A stretch of DNA of 64,000 nt from SIG603 sp963589785 (GTDB taxonomy: Bacteria; Bacillota; Clostridia; Oscillospirales; Acutalibacteraceae). Below the pieces are notes generated by a model, which ran no database searches, was not told where the DNA came from, and was given only the letters and a program-made list of their open reading frames with translations. Both the position numbers and the translations under genes were made by a program. Below, in pieces: positions 26,054 to 35,394 of the stretch. Location of the stretch: assembly GCA_963589785.1 (NCBI GenBank), contig CAVAMJ010000002.1, positions 1 to 64,000 of the forward strand. Reading direction: 5' to 3'. Position 1 is the stretch's first letter; every line of letters starts with the position of its first letter.

Positions 26054-26264
26054 GTCTCTTTTTATTTTTTACTCATTGTGTTATGCCTTTCGGTGACGGC
26101 TCTTGCAAAATCTGCAAGGACTGTTTTTCTTTGCCTATTTGCCGCTGTCTACAAAAACTCTTTTCTTGTTTCTGTTACTTCTCGCCACCCGCGCCTTGAG
26201 TAAAAAGAGTCCTCAACTTTTACTTTAAAAAGTCTCTGTGCCCCAGAGCACTGTTCTGTAGGAT
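26054..26264. other. C-rich intergenic stretch of unknown role
   Basis: Less AT-rich than other gaps. It lies between tRNA-Thr and the GH106-like gene. On the minus strand a short hairpin CTCTG-GGGCA-CAGAG followed by ACTTTTT (about 26229-26249) may terminate the hydrolase transcript. I cannot identify the rest. Confidence 0.4.
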
Positions 26265-28928
26265 TTATCTGCCGAGAAGTGTGATCTTTCCGTAAATTCC
26301 GGTCGGCTCCATGGTTTCATGATAAAAGTCAAACGGCTTTTCAGGATAATTCAGCTGATCCCGGTCAAGTGTTGTTGCCACCTCAATGCGGATACTATTT
26401 TTTCCACGCTTTACAAAGCTGCTGATATCAAACTCATATGGCGGAGTAATACAGATTCCGACTTTTTCACCGTTGATCCAAAGCGTCATTGCTTCATATA
26501 CATGTTCGAACTGGATATATAAAGCCTCATAGGTTTTATCAAGTTCTATTTCCTTCTGATAGCGGATGACTCCCGCAAACTTCGGATGCTTCTCAGATAT
26601 AGGTTCTAATTCCTCCATTGTAAAAGTTTCACCAAAGGACGGATATTCTTTTTGGCTGGTCAGACGGCATTCCCATTCTTTGGAAATATCCTGCACTGCT
26701 ATGCAATGTTTCTTTTCCTCTGCTGATGTTACATAAGTGCCCATCTCTTTCTCTGGTTCCATTTCGAGAACTACACAGGAATGTCCTGGCAGAAGCTCCA
26801 GTCTGAATGATGTTTTTCCATTTTCAGTGGTTTCCTCAAGCTTCTTAAACTCATTGGAAAATCCATCATAATACACAAGTTTGCCTTCTGTCGGAACGGT
26901 TACGGTTGCGTCAAATACCTTTCCTACCGCCTCATTCTGGAACATATATCTGCCACCATCTTTTTCATAATGATAGAAGCTAAATTCCGGAAATTCCTCT
27001 GAAATCATGATATCATATATTTCATTTTCCTTCAGATACTCTCCAAGACTTTTTGTTGCCTTCACAGTGACATTAGCGGCTTCCTCAATTTTCTTCAAGT
27101 CAGCATTCGCATCATCTACCACGCACTCCGGATATGCATCGGTAAAGATAACAGGAAGTTCACTGTTCTCAAGGATAAAATTATATAATTCATGGTTTAT
27201 TCTCTGTGCGTATGGTATGATCAATGCTTCAAATTTCACGTCATTGATATACAGATTTCCGTCTCTGACAGCCGTTTTGAAATATTCCGTCTCCGTAAGC
27301 ATATCGGTGCTTACTACATCAAAATCAATCTGTGATGTAAGCAGAGCCTTGCACAGCTTCTCCATAGGAAGGACTTCTCCTGCCCATTCCTCCTCTGCAT
27401 TATAGAGAACTGCAACGGAGGAAATATGCTTTCCACCCTGGAAGATCTCGCACATCCTGTTTGCATATTTCATAAGTTCTGCAAAATACGGGAACTGCGG
27501 GTTATTTCCTCTTGCATAGAAATGCGGAGGGCAGTCTTGATCAGGATATTCTGCCATGGAAAACGCATGCGGAACCAGATGGTTGACTCCCTTGCAAATC
27601 AGATGATCCAGGACATATTTCATATCTCTTGTTCCAAATTTCCACCCATATGCGCCAAAAAGCTCACACATGGTACGACCTTTTTTCTTTGGATCGAGAT
27701 GTCCGCAAGACGTTCCCAATTTTCCAAGTAAATAATGATAAAATTCTCCTTCGATATCCACAATCGATTTTCTCAGCTCCGACGGTGCCCCATAAACAAT
27801 CTGGCTTCCTATGCAGTCAATTCCAGCCATATGCTGTCCGGATAATGCACGAAAAAAGTGTGCCGCACCCATTCCAAGCTTGCTGTGTGTACCATCATCC
27901 TCTACTACATGACCGATATATTCCACATTATGCTCTGCGCACCATCTGCCAATCGGCTCACTGAAGTTTTTCTGATATAACCTGGAAACACAATCCATGT
28001 AATAGTAGCGCATTTCGGCACATTTATCCATTTCTGTCGTGTCTGTCCACAGATATGGAAGATACTGATAAAATGCCTCTCCATACTTCTCCAGCATCAT
28101 ATTCTTAAGCTCTTCGCTGTATGGAAGCGACATATCCATTGCACCGACCTTGGCATTTTTTTCAAAGCCCGGAATATTGCCAAACTGCGGTTCATCCGAG
28201 AAAAATCCTGCAATAGTCGTTCCGAACAGATCTGCATATTTTTGGTAATGCATCTCATACACACCTTCGATCTGCGTATAAGCTGACACACGGTCGATCA
28301 TATTAATATAATGCGGATCTCCTCCATCTGTCCTGGTCACATATATGGCATATACTCTCCATGAGCCTTCCGGAAGCCGGAATTTTGCCCATGTTCCATC
28401 GTAACATGCTCTAAGATCGATTGTTTCCTCTTTCAGGATATTTCCATGGTCTATTTTTACAGCCACCAGTGAAAGCAGATAATTATTATCACGTTCTTCT
28501 TCATCGAACTTCTTTCCGAGATCCCAGAACTTCATCACAGGCTTTAACATTCTCTTTACCTGAAGATCAAGCTTATGGGAATTTCCGAAAACATCTGCCG
28601 TCGTATAGTTGATATACTGCTTCTTGCGCTCCGGATACTTTGTCTCGATAAGACCGTTTGCGTATCCTGTCGGGAAATGCTTATCATCAAGAATCCATAT
28701 TTTCATATCTCTCTTTATAGCTTCGTCAATGATGATGTCCATGTCACGCCACCATCCGTCACCGCAGAAATCCGGATGCGGACGAGCTTCCACGCAGACT
28801 GCCCGAATACCACATTCATATATTTTCTCCATTTCAGTACGGATTACTTTTTCTTCTTCGCCGCGTACCCACAAAAACGGAAAAATATAATTATCCGGTC
28901 TTTTTTGAAGCTTTTCCTTTAAATCCAC
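26265..28928 (-). CDS. Putative glycoside hydrolase, GH106-like alpha-L-rhamnosidase
   Basis: Large (887 aa) enzyme without a signal peptide. A TIM-barrel-like N-terminal part (IRAVCVEARPHPDFCGDGWWRDMD; GFFSDEPQFG, with a likely catalytic acid; YIGHVVEDDG) is followed by beta-rich domains and a C-terminal galactose-binding-like domain (LYIQFEHVYEAMTLWINGEK). This order resembles GH106 rhamnosidases, but assignment is by pattern only. The start is probably the GTG at 28928 behind AAAGGGGGTAATGAG, followed by LKEKLQKRPDNY. The longer ATG frame to 29012 has no well-placed ribosome site. It probably cleaves rhamnose-bearing oligosaccharides inside the cell. A GH78-type rhamnosidase is encoded at 45373-47607. 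Confidence 0.75.
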   Translation of the reverse strand: MDLKEKLQKRPDNYIFPFLWVRGEEEKVIRTEMEKIYECGIRAVCVEARPHPDFCGDGWWRDMDIIIDEAIKRDMKIWILDDKHFPTGYANGLIETKYPERKKQYINYTTADVFGNSHKLDLQVKRMLKPVMKFWDLGKKFDEEERDNNYLLSLVAVKIDHGNILKEETIDLRACYDGTWAKFRLPEGSWRVYAIYVTRTDGGDPHYINMIDRVSAYTQIEGVYEMHYQKYADLFGTTIAGFFSDEPQFGNIPGFEKNAKVGAMDMSLPYSEELKNMMLEKYGEAFYQYLPYLWTDTTEMDKCAEMRYYYMDCVSRLYQKNFSEPIGRWCAEHNVEYIGHVVEDDGTHSKLGMGAAHFFRALSGQHMAGIDCIGSQIVYGAPSELRKSIVDIEGEFYHYLLGKLGTSCGHLDPKKKGRTMCELFGAYGWKFGTRDMKYVLDHLICKGVNHLVPHAFSMAEYPDQDCPPHFYARGNNPQFPYFAELMKYANRMCEIFQGGKHISSVAVLYNAEEEWAGEVLPMEKLCKALLTSQIDFDVVSTDMLTETEYFKTAVRDGNLYINDVKFEALIIPYAQRINHELYNFILENSELPVIFTDAYPECVVDDANADLKKIEEAANVTVKATKSLGEYLKENEIYDIMISEEFPEFSFYHYEKDGGRYMFQNEAVGKVFDATVTVPTEGKLVYYDGFSNEFKKLEETTENGKTSFRLELLPGHSCVVLEMEPEKEMGTYVTSAEEKKHCIAVQDISKEWECRLTSQKEYPSFGETFTMEELEPISEKHPKFAGVIRYQKEIELDKTYEALYIQFEHVYEAMTLWINGEKVGICITPPYEFDISSFVKRGKNSIRIEVATTLDRDQLNYPEKPFDFYHETMEPTGIYGKITLLGR

Positions 28929-29128
28929 CTCATTACCCCCTTTTGCTCCCTTTAAAACACATATATCACTATTTTCGTTTATTTTCAAGCTGTTTTTATA
29001 CTCTATTTTCATTTTATATGTTCATTTCTGCCTCCATAATGGTATAAGAAAAGCACCTGTTTGAGGGGGTCACCTCATTCCTTGAGCTTTTTCCTTTAAA
29101 CGTTCTGACAGTTACCTTATACCCTATT

Positions 29129-30448
29129 CTAATTTTTGACAATCGGAAAAAGAACAGTCACACGAAAAACTTTGTCTTTGTCGGTGTAGTCTAAAATTCC
29201 GTTATATTTTCTTACAAGATTCGATGCGCTTTTCAGTCCGATTCCGTGATGCCGTTTATCTTCTTTTGTTGTTCTTAAAACAGAATCTTTTTTATCAAGC
29301 GAACCGCAAAAGCTGTTTTCCATTCGAAAAATGTACTGGTTTCCTTTTACCGTACTTCTTATATCGATGAACCGCTCCGATTCAAAGGGAACTTTTTCTG
29401 CGGCTTCGATAGCATTATCAAGCAAATTACCGAAGATAGTGCATACGTCGGCATCTCGCAAACACGTTATAGGCGAAAAATCCGCCGTAAACGAAATCAT
29501 TATATTCTTTTCGACCGCTTGATTTAGCTTCTGAGAAACCATATGGTCAATCAGGCTGTTTCCAGAATGTATCATAACAGTCGGCTTGGTATAAGTATCC
29601 ATCAGCTGCTCGAGGTATTTTAAGCAATCGTCTTTTTTATTCTCAGAAACAAGATAATATATCGATTGCAAATGATTTTTCAAGTCATGCCGCAGTTGTC
29701 TTGTCTTCTCGTCATTTTCCTTCTGCTTCTTTACATTTTCCAGCATGGACATGGCGTTCACGCTCTGAATACGGGCTTCCGTTTGCTCTTCGTTTTTCCA
29801 CTGAATGACTTCCATTAGAATTACACAAGCAAACAGTGCCGCCTGTAAAATTATCGCATAGGTTGACACCTCGAGAACGTGCGTTTGAGCCAAATCCGTA
29901 ATACTTCTCAATGTGTTGTTCAAGTAAATGCATCCAATCATAAGTGCTGTCATCGATGCAATCCTTGTCTTGTTTATATGGCGGATTTTTTGAAGCGGAA
30001 CCATATAATAGAGGACTCCATAACAAAGCACCGAGCATAAATTTACAATCAGAAAGCAAAAAAGCCAATTGAAATAAGGATTTTTCGTAAAACAAAATGT
30101 ATTAAGCAAAATCGGTCTTGTAAGCGGAGTCAGAAAAAAATTATGCACAATCGTACAAATTGTATTTAAGTACAATGCATCATAGAAAGCATGAGAAGCA
30201 CTAAGCTCTTTCGCTCCGTACAAGAAAAGAAAGTAACACATTGTGCGATAGAGCATTCTTACCGTTGCGTAGGTAAAAATTCCTTGACCCTCTGCCGTAT
30301 ACATAACTAAGGTTAAAACAAGTGCCAAATATCCGCCGAGAACACTTAACTTTTTCTTTCTCCACGGAATTTTGCCTGAATATATCCACACAAATATCAT
30401 ATCACGAAAAAGATTTAATATCTGGCGGACTGCCATAAGCTGAGTCAT
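29129..30448 (-). CDS. AgrC/ComD-like sensor histidine kinase (GHKL type)
   Basis: 439-aa membrane kinase with about six hydrophobic segments in the first 230 residues, then a cytoplasmic GHKL kinase core. The phosphoacceptor box is RQLRHDLKNHLQSI, the N-box IFGNLLDNAIEAAEK, and the G-box HHGIGLKSASNLVRKYNG. The start is the ATG at 30448 (behind GGGGGAAAGCTT), overlapping the response-regulator stop by 4 bp. The longer frame to 30598 lies within the regulator gene. No AgrB/AgrD peptide genes were seen nearby, so the signal need not be a cyclic peptide. Confidence 0.9.
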   Translation of the reverse strand: MTQLMAVRQILNLFRDMIFVWIYSGKIPWRKKKLSVLGGYLALVLTLVMYTAEGQGIFTYATVRMLYRTMCYFLFLYGAKELSASHAFYDALYLNTICTIVHNFFLTPLTRPILLNTFCFTKNPYFNWLFCFLIVNLCSVLCYGVLYYMVPLQKIRHINKTRIASMTALMIGCIYLNNTLRSITDLAQTHVLEVSTYAIILQAALFACVILMEVIQWKNEEQTEARIQSVNAMSMLENVKKQKENDEKTRQLRHDLKNHLQSIYYLVSENKKDDCLKYLEQLMDTYTKPTVMIHSGNSLIDHMVSQKLNQAVEKNIMISFTADFSPITCLRDADVCTIFGNLLDNAIEAAEKVPFESERFIDIRSTVKGNQYIFRMENSFCGSLDKKDSVLRTTKEDKRHHGIGLKSASNLVRKYNGILDYTDKDKVFRVTVLFPIVKN

Positions 30449-31152
30449 AAGCTTTCCCCCATATACTTCAAGAAAGCACTCGTCAAATCTTTCTTTTTGT
30501 ATTTGCTGACTGGAATATTTTCTCCTCCGACGAGCATCACATCTTTCTGACCGATATAAGAGATACGGTTCATATTCACGAGGTAGCTTTTGTGGCATCT
30601 GAAAAAGCCTGCTTTTCCAAGCTTGCTCTCTAATTCAGCCAACGGAGTCGAACAATTCACGGTTTTATTCTTCATCACGATTTTAACATCGTGACCATAA
30701 ACCTCGATATAATCAATTTCTTCGCAGTTTAAACGATATGTTTTATCAGAGCTTTTCACAACGATAGTCTCTTCTTTTTTAGTTTCGAGCTTCTCGACTA
30801 TCTCGGAAATATATCTCTTTACTTGACTATATAATAAAGGCTTTCTCAAGAATGCATAAGCATGAACTTCATATCCCTCTAAGGCATATTCTACATTGCT
30901 TGTGATGAAAATGAGGAATTGATTCATTCCTCTATCTCTGAGCCTTCGTGCCGCATCCATTCCCGAAAGCTCTCCCATTTGAATATCGAGCATCAAAATT
31001 TCGACATCATCGGGAATATCCTCTAACAATTCTTCTGCGTTAGAATAGAAGAATAATTCAAATTTCATATTTAGTTCAGCCTCCAAACGATAAAAATACG
31101 ACTGAAGCTGTTCTATTTGATGCATATCATCATCGCAAATTGCTACTTTCAT
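30445..31152 (-). CDS. LytTR-family response regulator (AgrA-like)
   Basis: 235-aa regulator with a receiver domain (acidic D7/D8, phosphorylated D56 in LMLDIQMG, K in RKPLL) and a C-terminal LytTR DNA-binding domain (IDYIEVYGHDVKIVMKNKTV; FFRCHKSYLVNMNRI). The start is the ATG at 31152 behind GAGGAAAGTAAAA; an upstream in-frame GTG is less likely. It is translationally coupled to the kinase. A direct repeat with LytTR spacing lies between it and the divergent SDR/transporter operon, the probable target. Confidence 0.92.
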   Translation of the reverse strand: MKVAICDDDMHQIEQLQSYFYRLEAELNMKFELFFYSNAEELLEDIPDDVEILMLDIQMGELSGMDAARRLRDRGMNQFLIFITSNVEYALEGYEVHAYAFLRKPLLYSQVKRYISEIVEKLETKKEETIVVKSSDKTYRLNCEEIDYIEVYGHDVKIVMKNKTVNCSTPLAELESKLGKAGFFRCHKSYLVNMNRISYIGQKDVMLVGGENIPVSKYKKKDLTSAFLKYMGESL

Positions 31153-31250
31153 TTTTACTTTCCTCAACCGCTCCACTTACCAGTATATTCATTGTTAAAA
31201 TTATAACATTTTACACAACACATTACAATTTTATATGTCTGTAATTCAAT

Positions 31251-31280
31251 CCATTCAGGCAGTAAATTCGACCATTCAGG
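31251..31280. promoter_or_regulatory. Candidate LytTR binding site (direct repeat)
   Basis: CCATTCAGG occurs at 31251-31259 and 31272-31280. The 9-bp repeats with a 12-bp spacer (21-bp period) match the geometry bound by LytTR regulators. The base match to the published degenerate LytTR consensus is only partial. Confidence 0.5.
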
Positions 31281-31433
31281 AAAGCTTAATTCCAAATAGG
31301 CTCATATTTGTCCCCTTGCGCAAAGTCTATTTACTTTTCGCACATAGCTTTTTACAATACCCCCGTAAGATGTGGTTGTGCAAAAACAGCTCGTCAAAAA
31401 AATAACAAACTGCTTACAGGGAGGATATTTACT

Positions 31434-32228
31434 ATGAAATTCGAAAACAAAGTAGCAATCGTAACCGGCGGCGGCTCCGGTCTTGGTCAGGCAATCTGCA
31501 AGAGACTTGCAAGCGAAGGCGCTATTGTCGCTGTGGCTGACATCAATATGGAGGGCGCAGAAAAAACAGTAGAGCTTTTAAAGGAAGAAGGCCACGAGGG
31601 CTACGCTGTATACTGCAATGTAATTGACGAATCGGCTGTTGTTTCCATGGTTAAAGAAGTTGTAGAAAGATTCGGCAGAATTGATCTTCTTGTAAACAAT
31701 GCCGGTATTGCAATTGAGTCCAGAACAAGCACAAGAATCTGTGACGAAGACGAATCCATGTGGAACAAGGGCATGGATCTCAATTTGAAGAGCGTGTTCC
31801 TTTGCTCGAAGCATGTAATTCCTGAAATGATTAAACTCGGCAAGGGCTGCATCTGCAATATTTCTTCTTTGGCTGCATATTTCCCGGCATTCAGCGCTAC
31901 ATACGGTGCGGCAAAGGCGGGTGTTATCGCACTTACAAAGACAATCGCAATGCAGTATGCTGACGACAATATCCGCTGCAACTGTATTTGCCCCGGCGCT
32001 ATGCAAACTCCAAGCGGCATGAACGCCAACAAAATAGGAAAAACCTTCGATTACAATGAAAATGCGCCTCGTATTCGCATGGTTAACCGCATTGCAGACC
32101 CAATGGAAATGGCAAATGCCGTTTGCTTCTTATTAAGCGATGAGGCAAGCTACATCACTGGAACTCAGTTAAATGTAGACGGCGGCTCTATGGCTATGTC
32201 CGTAAAAATCCCACCGAGAAATAAATAA
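31434..32228 (+). CDS. SDR-family oxidoreductase, probably NAD-dependent
   Basis: 264-aa classical short-chain dehydrogenase with the cofactor motif TGGGSGLG (11-18), NNAG (88-91), catalytic S144/S145, Y157 and K161 (YGAAK). D36 after the second strand favours NAD(H). The start is the ATG at 31434 behind CAGGGAGGATATTTACT; the longer frame to 31308 runs through the promoter region. It is cotranscribed with a MatC-like carboxylate carrier 14 bp downstream, so its substrate is probably a hydroxy acid, sugar acid or polyol. Confidence 0.9.
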   Translation: MKFENKVAIVTGGGSGLGQAICKRLASEGAIVAVADINMEGAEKTVELLKEEGHEGYAVYCNVIDESAVVSMVKEVVERFGRIDLLVNNAGIAIESRTSTRICDEDESMWNKGMDLNLKSVFLCSKHVIPEMIKLGKGCICNISSLAAYFPAFSATYGAAKAGVIALTKTIAMQYADDNIRCNCICPGAMQTPSGMNANKIGKTFDYNENAPRIRMVNRIADPMEMANAVCFLLSDEASYITGTQLNVDGGSMAMSVKIPPRNK

Positions 32229-32242
32229 TAGGAGACTTACTT

Positions 32243-33562
32243 ATGAGCGCAACAACAGCTTTGATTGTTTTTCTTGTGGCAATTGTTCTTGCCGTACTTA
32301 TAGGAACGAAACTAAAATGTAACATCGGAGTTATCGGAATTACATTTGCTTTCCTCATCGGAACTATTCTGATGAAAAAATCTATCTCAGAAGTCATCGG
32401 TTATTTCCCGACTTCTCTCTTATTTATCATGATGATAGTTGCCTTTTTCTATGGCTACGCATCATTGAACGGAACTATTAAATCCATTTCCGACCGTTTG
32501 ATTTACTTATGCAGAAATCATTTGGCACTTATCCCGTTGGTATTATATTTCTCTGTATTTTTAATATCCACCTTAGGAGCTGGCGCAGGCGCAGCACCGG
32601 TCATCATGTCCCCTATCGCTTTCAGCTTAGCTTCTGAAATCGGATTCAGCCCTGTTCTTGCAGTTGTCGCTGTATCCCTCGGCTCACTTGCCGGCGGAAT
32701 TCAGGCATGGACAAGCTCAGGTGTTATGTTCAAGGGAATTGCCGAAGCTACCTTAGGAGAGCAAGTCGCAAACAGCGTATCCTGGGCATACGGACTTGTG
32801 TTAATGGTTGTTCCGACTCTCTTCTACCTCATTGTTTTCTTAGTCTTTAAAAAGAACCAAAAGCTGAATGTAGCTGAGATCAAAAAGCCTGAACCGTTGA
32901 CAACAAAACAGAAACAGACATTGACCCTCATCATTTGCTTGATGCTCCTCGTAATCATTCCTGTTTTTGCAAACATGTTCTTGCCAAATCCCGCAACAAA
33001 GTGGTTTGTACAGAAATTTGATATTAAGGTTCTCTGCGCTATCGGCATTATCTTATGCTCTGCATTAAATCTTGCTGACACAAATCAGGTAATCAGAAAC
33101 AACATTCCCTGGTCTACTATCATCATGGTTTGCGGTATGTCCACAATGATAAACATGGCAGTCGAGACAGGTATCGCTGACTTGATGGGAACATGGCTCG
33201 GAAACAGCATTCCAAAAGCCCTTATCATTCCAATGATTATTTTGCTCGGCGGACTGCTCAGTTTTGTTACAACAGGTCCTGCGGTTATCTTTCCGCTATT
33301 TATCCCTATGTTCCCCGCACTTGCTGCCGCAACAGGCTTAAATCCGGTTGCTCTCACATGCGCATTATTCGCCGGTACAGGTGCAACAGGTATGAGCCCA
33401 TTCTCTCAGGGCGGTGCTATGGCAATTACGGGATGCAAGGATGAGGCTGTCCGTGAAAGTCTCTGGTCTAAGCAGTTATTGTTTGCTTTCCTTTTCTTAG
33501 GCTTCAATATGATCTGCGGGCTGTTAGGTGTATTCAATGCAATTGCCGGAATTTTCTCTTAA
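32243..33562 (+). CDS. MatC/SLC13-like carboxylate transporter
   Basis: 439-aa carrier of the ion-transporter superfamily with about 11-12 hydrophobic segments in two halves. The repeated re-entrant-loop segments are recognisable as STLGAGAGAAPVIMSPIAF and FVTTGPAVIFPLFIPMFPAL, with GTGATGMSPFSQGG near the end. The N-terminus resembles MatC dicarboxylate carriers. Expected role: uptake of an organic acid, oxidised by the preceding dehydrogenase. The start follows ATAGGAGACTTACTT. Confidence 0.82.
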   Translation: MSATTALIVFLVAIVLAVLIGTKLKCNIGVIGITFAFLIGTILMKKSISEVIGYFPTSLLFIMMIVAFFYGYASLNGTIKSISDRLIYLCRNHLALIPLVLYFSVFLISTLGAGAGAAPVIMSPIAFSLASEIGFSPVLAVVAVSLGSLAGGIQAWTSSGVMFKGIAEATLGEQVANSVSWAYGLVLMVVPTLFYLIVFLVFKKNQKLNVAEIKKPEPLTTKQKQTLTLIICLMLLVIIPVFANMFLPNPATKWFVQKFDIKVLCAIGIILCSALNLADTNQVIRNNIPWSTIIMVCGMSTMINMAVETGIADLMGTWLGNSIPKALIIPMIILLGGLLSFVTTGPAVIFPLFIPMFPALAAATGLNPVALTCALFAGTGATGMSPFSQGGAMAITGCKDEAVRESLWSKQLLFAFLFLGFNMICGLLGVFNAIAGIFS

Positions 33563-33623
33563 TTACACGACTTAATCTGACATTTAACTTTCTTACTTTC
33601 ATAAATGTTAGAGCCGCCTTCAA

Positions 33624-33660
33624 AAAAATCGCCCAATCTGTTTTGATTGGGCGATTTTGA
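33624..33660 (+). terminator. Bidirectional terminator between the transporter and the M23 gene
   Basis: 14-bp stem AAAATCGCCCAATC/GATTGGGCGATTTT with T-rich flanks on both strands. It can serve both converging genes. Confidence 0.9.
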
Positions 33661-33691
33661 TTTTAATTTGATATTTAAAAGCTTTGCTTAA

Positions 33692-35212
33692 TTAGAACCA
33701 TCTTGTTCTTACTGCCTTTGTATTGCTCCAAGCAGAATATATTTTTGTACCGTTGACTGTCTTATAGGTTCTTATTTTCACGTAATAGACTGTATTTTTC
33801 TTAAGGCCGGAAACCTTTACGCTTGACGAAGATATATTTGAAACTGTCTTATACTTTGTGGAATTCTTTGCACCGGTACTGTAGCTTATCTGATATCCGC
33901 TTGTCTGAGATTTCTGCAAATACCATTTTGCTGTAAATGCCTTTGATGATGAGCTTAAAGATTTAAGGCTTGTGGCTTTAGGTTTTATGCTAAATGCAAG
34001 ATAAGCTGTACCCTTATAATTGCCCTTGAAAACAACCTTTACCGTGTATTTTCCGACATTCTTGCGATTTGTGGGATAATATACTGTATAATCAGTACCC
34101 TTTTTTAGTGTTGTGCCATTGCTGTTCTTGACAGTTACGGTAGGAGTTTTTTGGTAACCGTTGTAAACTGTGCTTGTATAGCTTAGTTTGATATTGTTTG
34201 CTTTATAGATTGTAGATGTTCCTAAAACATAACCGCAAACAGAGCATTTTGTGATTTTCTTTCCGTTAGCCGTTTTAGTTGCGGCAGTCACTGTTGTCGT
34301 GTACTTGTGTCCGTTATCACAAGATGATTTTACAGTTGAATTTGTTGTGAAGGTTTTAACGCTCGTCCAATAGGTTTTGCCGTTGAACACACCGTACATT
34401 TGATACTTATAACGAGTTCCTTCTTTAAGGCTTACCCCAGTTTCGTTACGAATATTATAGTAGATTTCCATACCGGACAAAGAGTAATTTACGCTTTCGT
34501 CCTTCTGAGCAACAAGATTGTTATTCGAATCCCACACTCTGAGCCCCGCACCAGTGAAACGCCCTGTACTTGAGGCAGAAAGCTTTGTGTACACAAATGC
34601 GTTAGTTGTATCCCACTCGCATCTGTCGCCTCCGAAACTGACAGAAATTGAAGCAGAATTGTATGCATAAGATTCGTTAGCCGGATTTATGCCACTGCTG
34701 TTATACCAAGCTCCTGTTGATATACCGAAATGCAGATGATTTCCTGAGGAGTTTCCTGTAGTTCCAACCTTGCCGATTACCTGACCGGCTTCTACTCGGC
34801 ATGTTCTGTAAGCATTTGTAGGAATGCTTCCTGCCTGCATATGAGCATACTTGTAAAATCTTCCGTCATCGCCGTAGATAACAAGTCCTGTGCCGAAACC
34901 GTTGCAGTCTCCGTATGAACCATAATGCCTCTGACCGCACATCCAAATATTTGTGACTGTTCCGCCGATAGCCGCAACCACATTGGCACCGCCTATGCTT
35001 GAGTCCGAAATATCGATAGCGCCGCCGTCGTGGTATCCCTGAGACAAACGAGTGTGTCCCGGAACAGGCCACTGCAAGGTTACATTACTCGCAGTTTGTA
35101 TGCTTGATTCGTTAGCCGATGCCGTTATACATGCCATGCTAACAAGCATAATACTTAGTACTAGAGCAAAGATCCTTTTTGTTATTTTCGTATTTAATTT
35201 CTTAGCTTTCAT
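33692..35212 (-). CDS. Secreted M23-family metallopeptidase with Ig-like and FnIII domains
   Basis: 506-aa exported protein: a signal peptide (about 1-33, ending in ASA), an M23 (LytM) peptidase domain (about 48-175) with zinc-site residues H61/D67 (HDGGAID, two residues longer than the common HxxxD spacing), H124 and HLHF (H159, H161), then beta-sandwich repeats including an Ig-like repeat (VYNGYQKTPTVTVKNSNG) and a C-terminal fibronectin III domain. A CSVCG motif lies between domains. It probably trims peptidoglycan cross-bridges or acts as a secreted lysin. The start follows AGGAGGAAGAACACA. Confidence 0.9.
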   Translation of the reverse strand: MKAKKLNTKITKRIFALVLSIMLVSMACITASANESSIQTASNVTLQWPVPGHTRLSQGYHDGGAIDISDSSIGGANVVAAIGGTVTNIWMCGQRHYGSYGDCNGFGTGLVIYGDDGRFYKYAHMQAGSIPTNAYRTCRVEAGQVIGKVGTTGNSSGNHLHFGISTGAWYNSSGINPANESYAYNSASISVSFGGDRCEWDTTNAFVYTKLSASSTGRFTGAGLRVWDSNNNLVAQKDESVNYSLSGMEIYYNIRNETGVSLKEGTRYKYQMYGVFNGKTYWTSVKTFTTNSTVKSSCDNGHKYTTTVTAATKTANGKKITKCSVCGYVLGTSTIYKANNIKLSYTSTVYNGYQKTPTVTVKNSNGTTLKKGTDYTVYYPTNRKNVGKYTVKVVFKGNYKGTAYLAFSIKPKATSLKSLSSSSKAFTAKWYLQKSQTSGYQISYSTGAKNSTKYKTVSNISSSSVKVSGLKKNTVYYVKIRTYKTVNGTKIYSAWSNTKAVRTRWF

Positions 35213-35334
35213 TGTGTTCTTCCTCCTGATTTGTTTTGAAATTTCACTTAATGCAATCTGTTTATTAGTGTATTTCTTTTCCCTTCTTGCAAGCTTATTT
35301 TAGCTTATGGTCTTTGCAAATATTTGTACACGCA

Positions 35335-35370
35335 TTAAAAAAGGCATTGCCAAGAGCTGACAATGCCATG
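35335..35370 (-). terminator. Terminator of the metal locus
   Basis: GGCATTG...CAATGCC stem, then TTTTTT on the minus strand, downstream of the DUF2318 lipoprotein gene. Confidence 0.8.
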
Positions 35371-35394
35371 ATTGCTTTTTATTTAATTTTACTT

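Noticed and set aside
29129..31433. Complete agr quorum-sensing locus
   Set aside because: The AgrC/AgrA-like pair is present, but no AgrB protease or AgrD precursor frame was found nearby.
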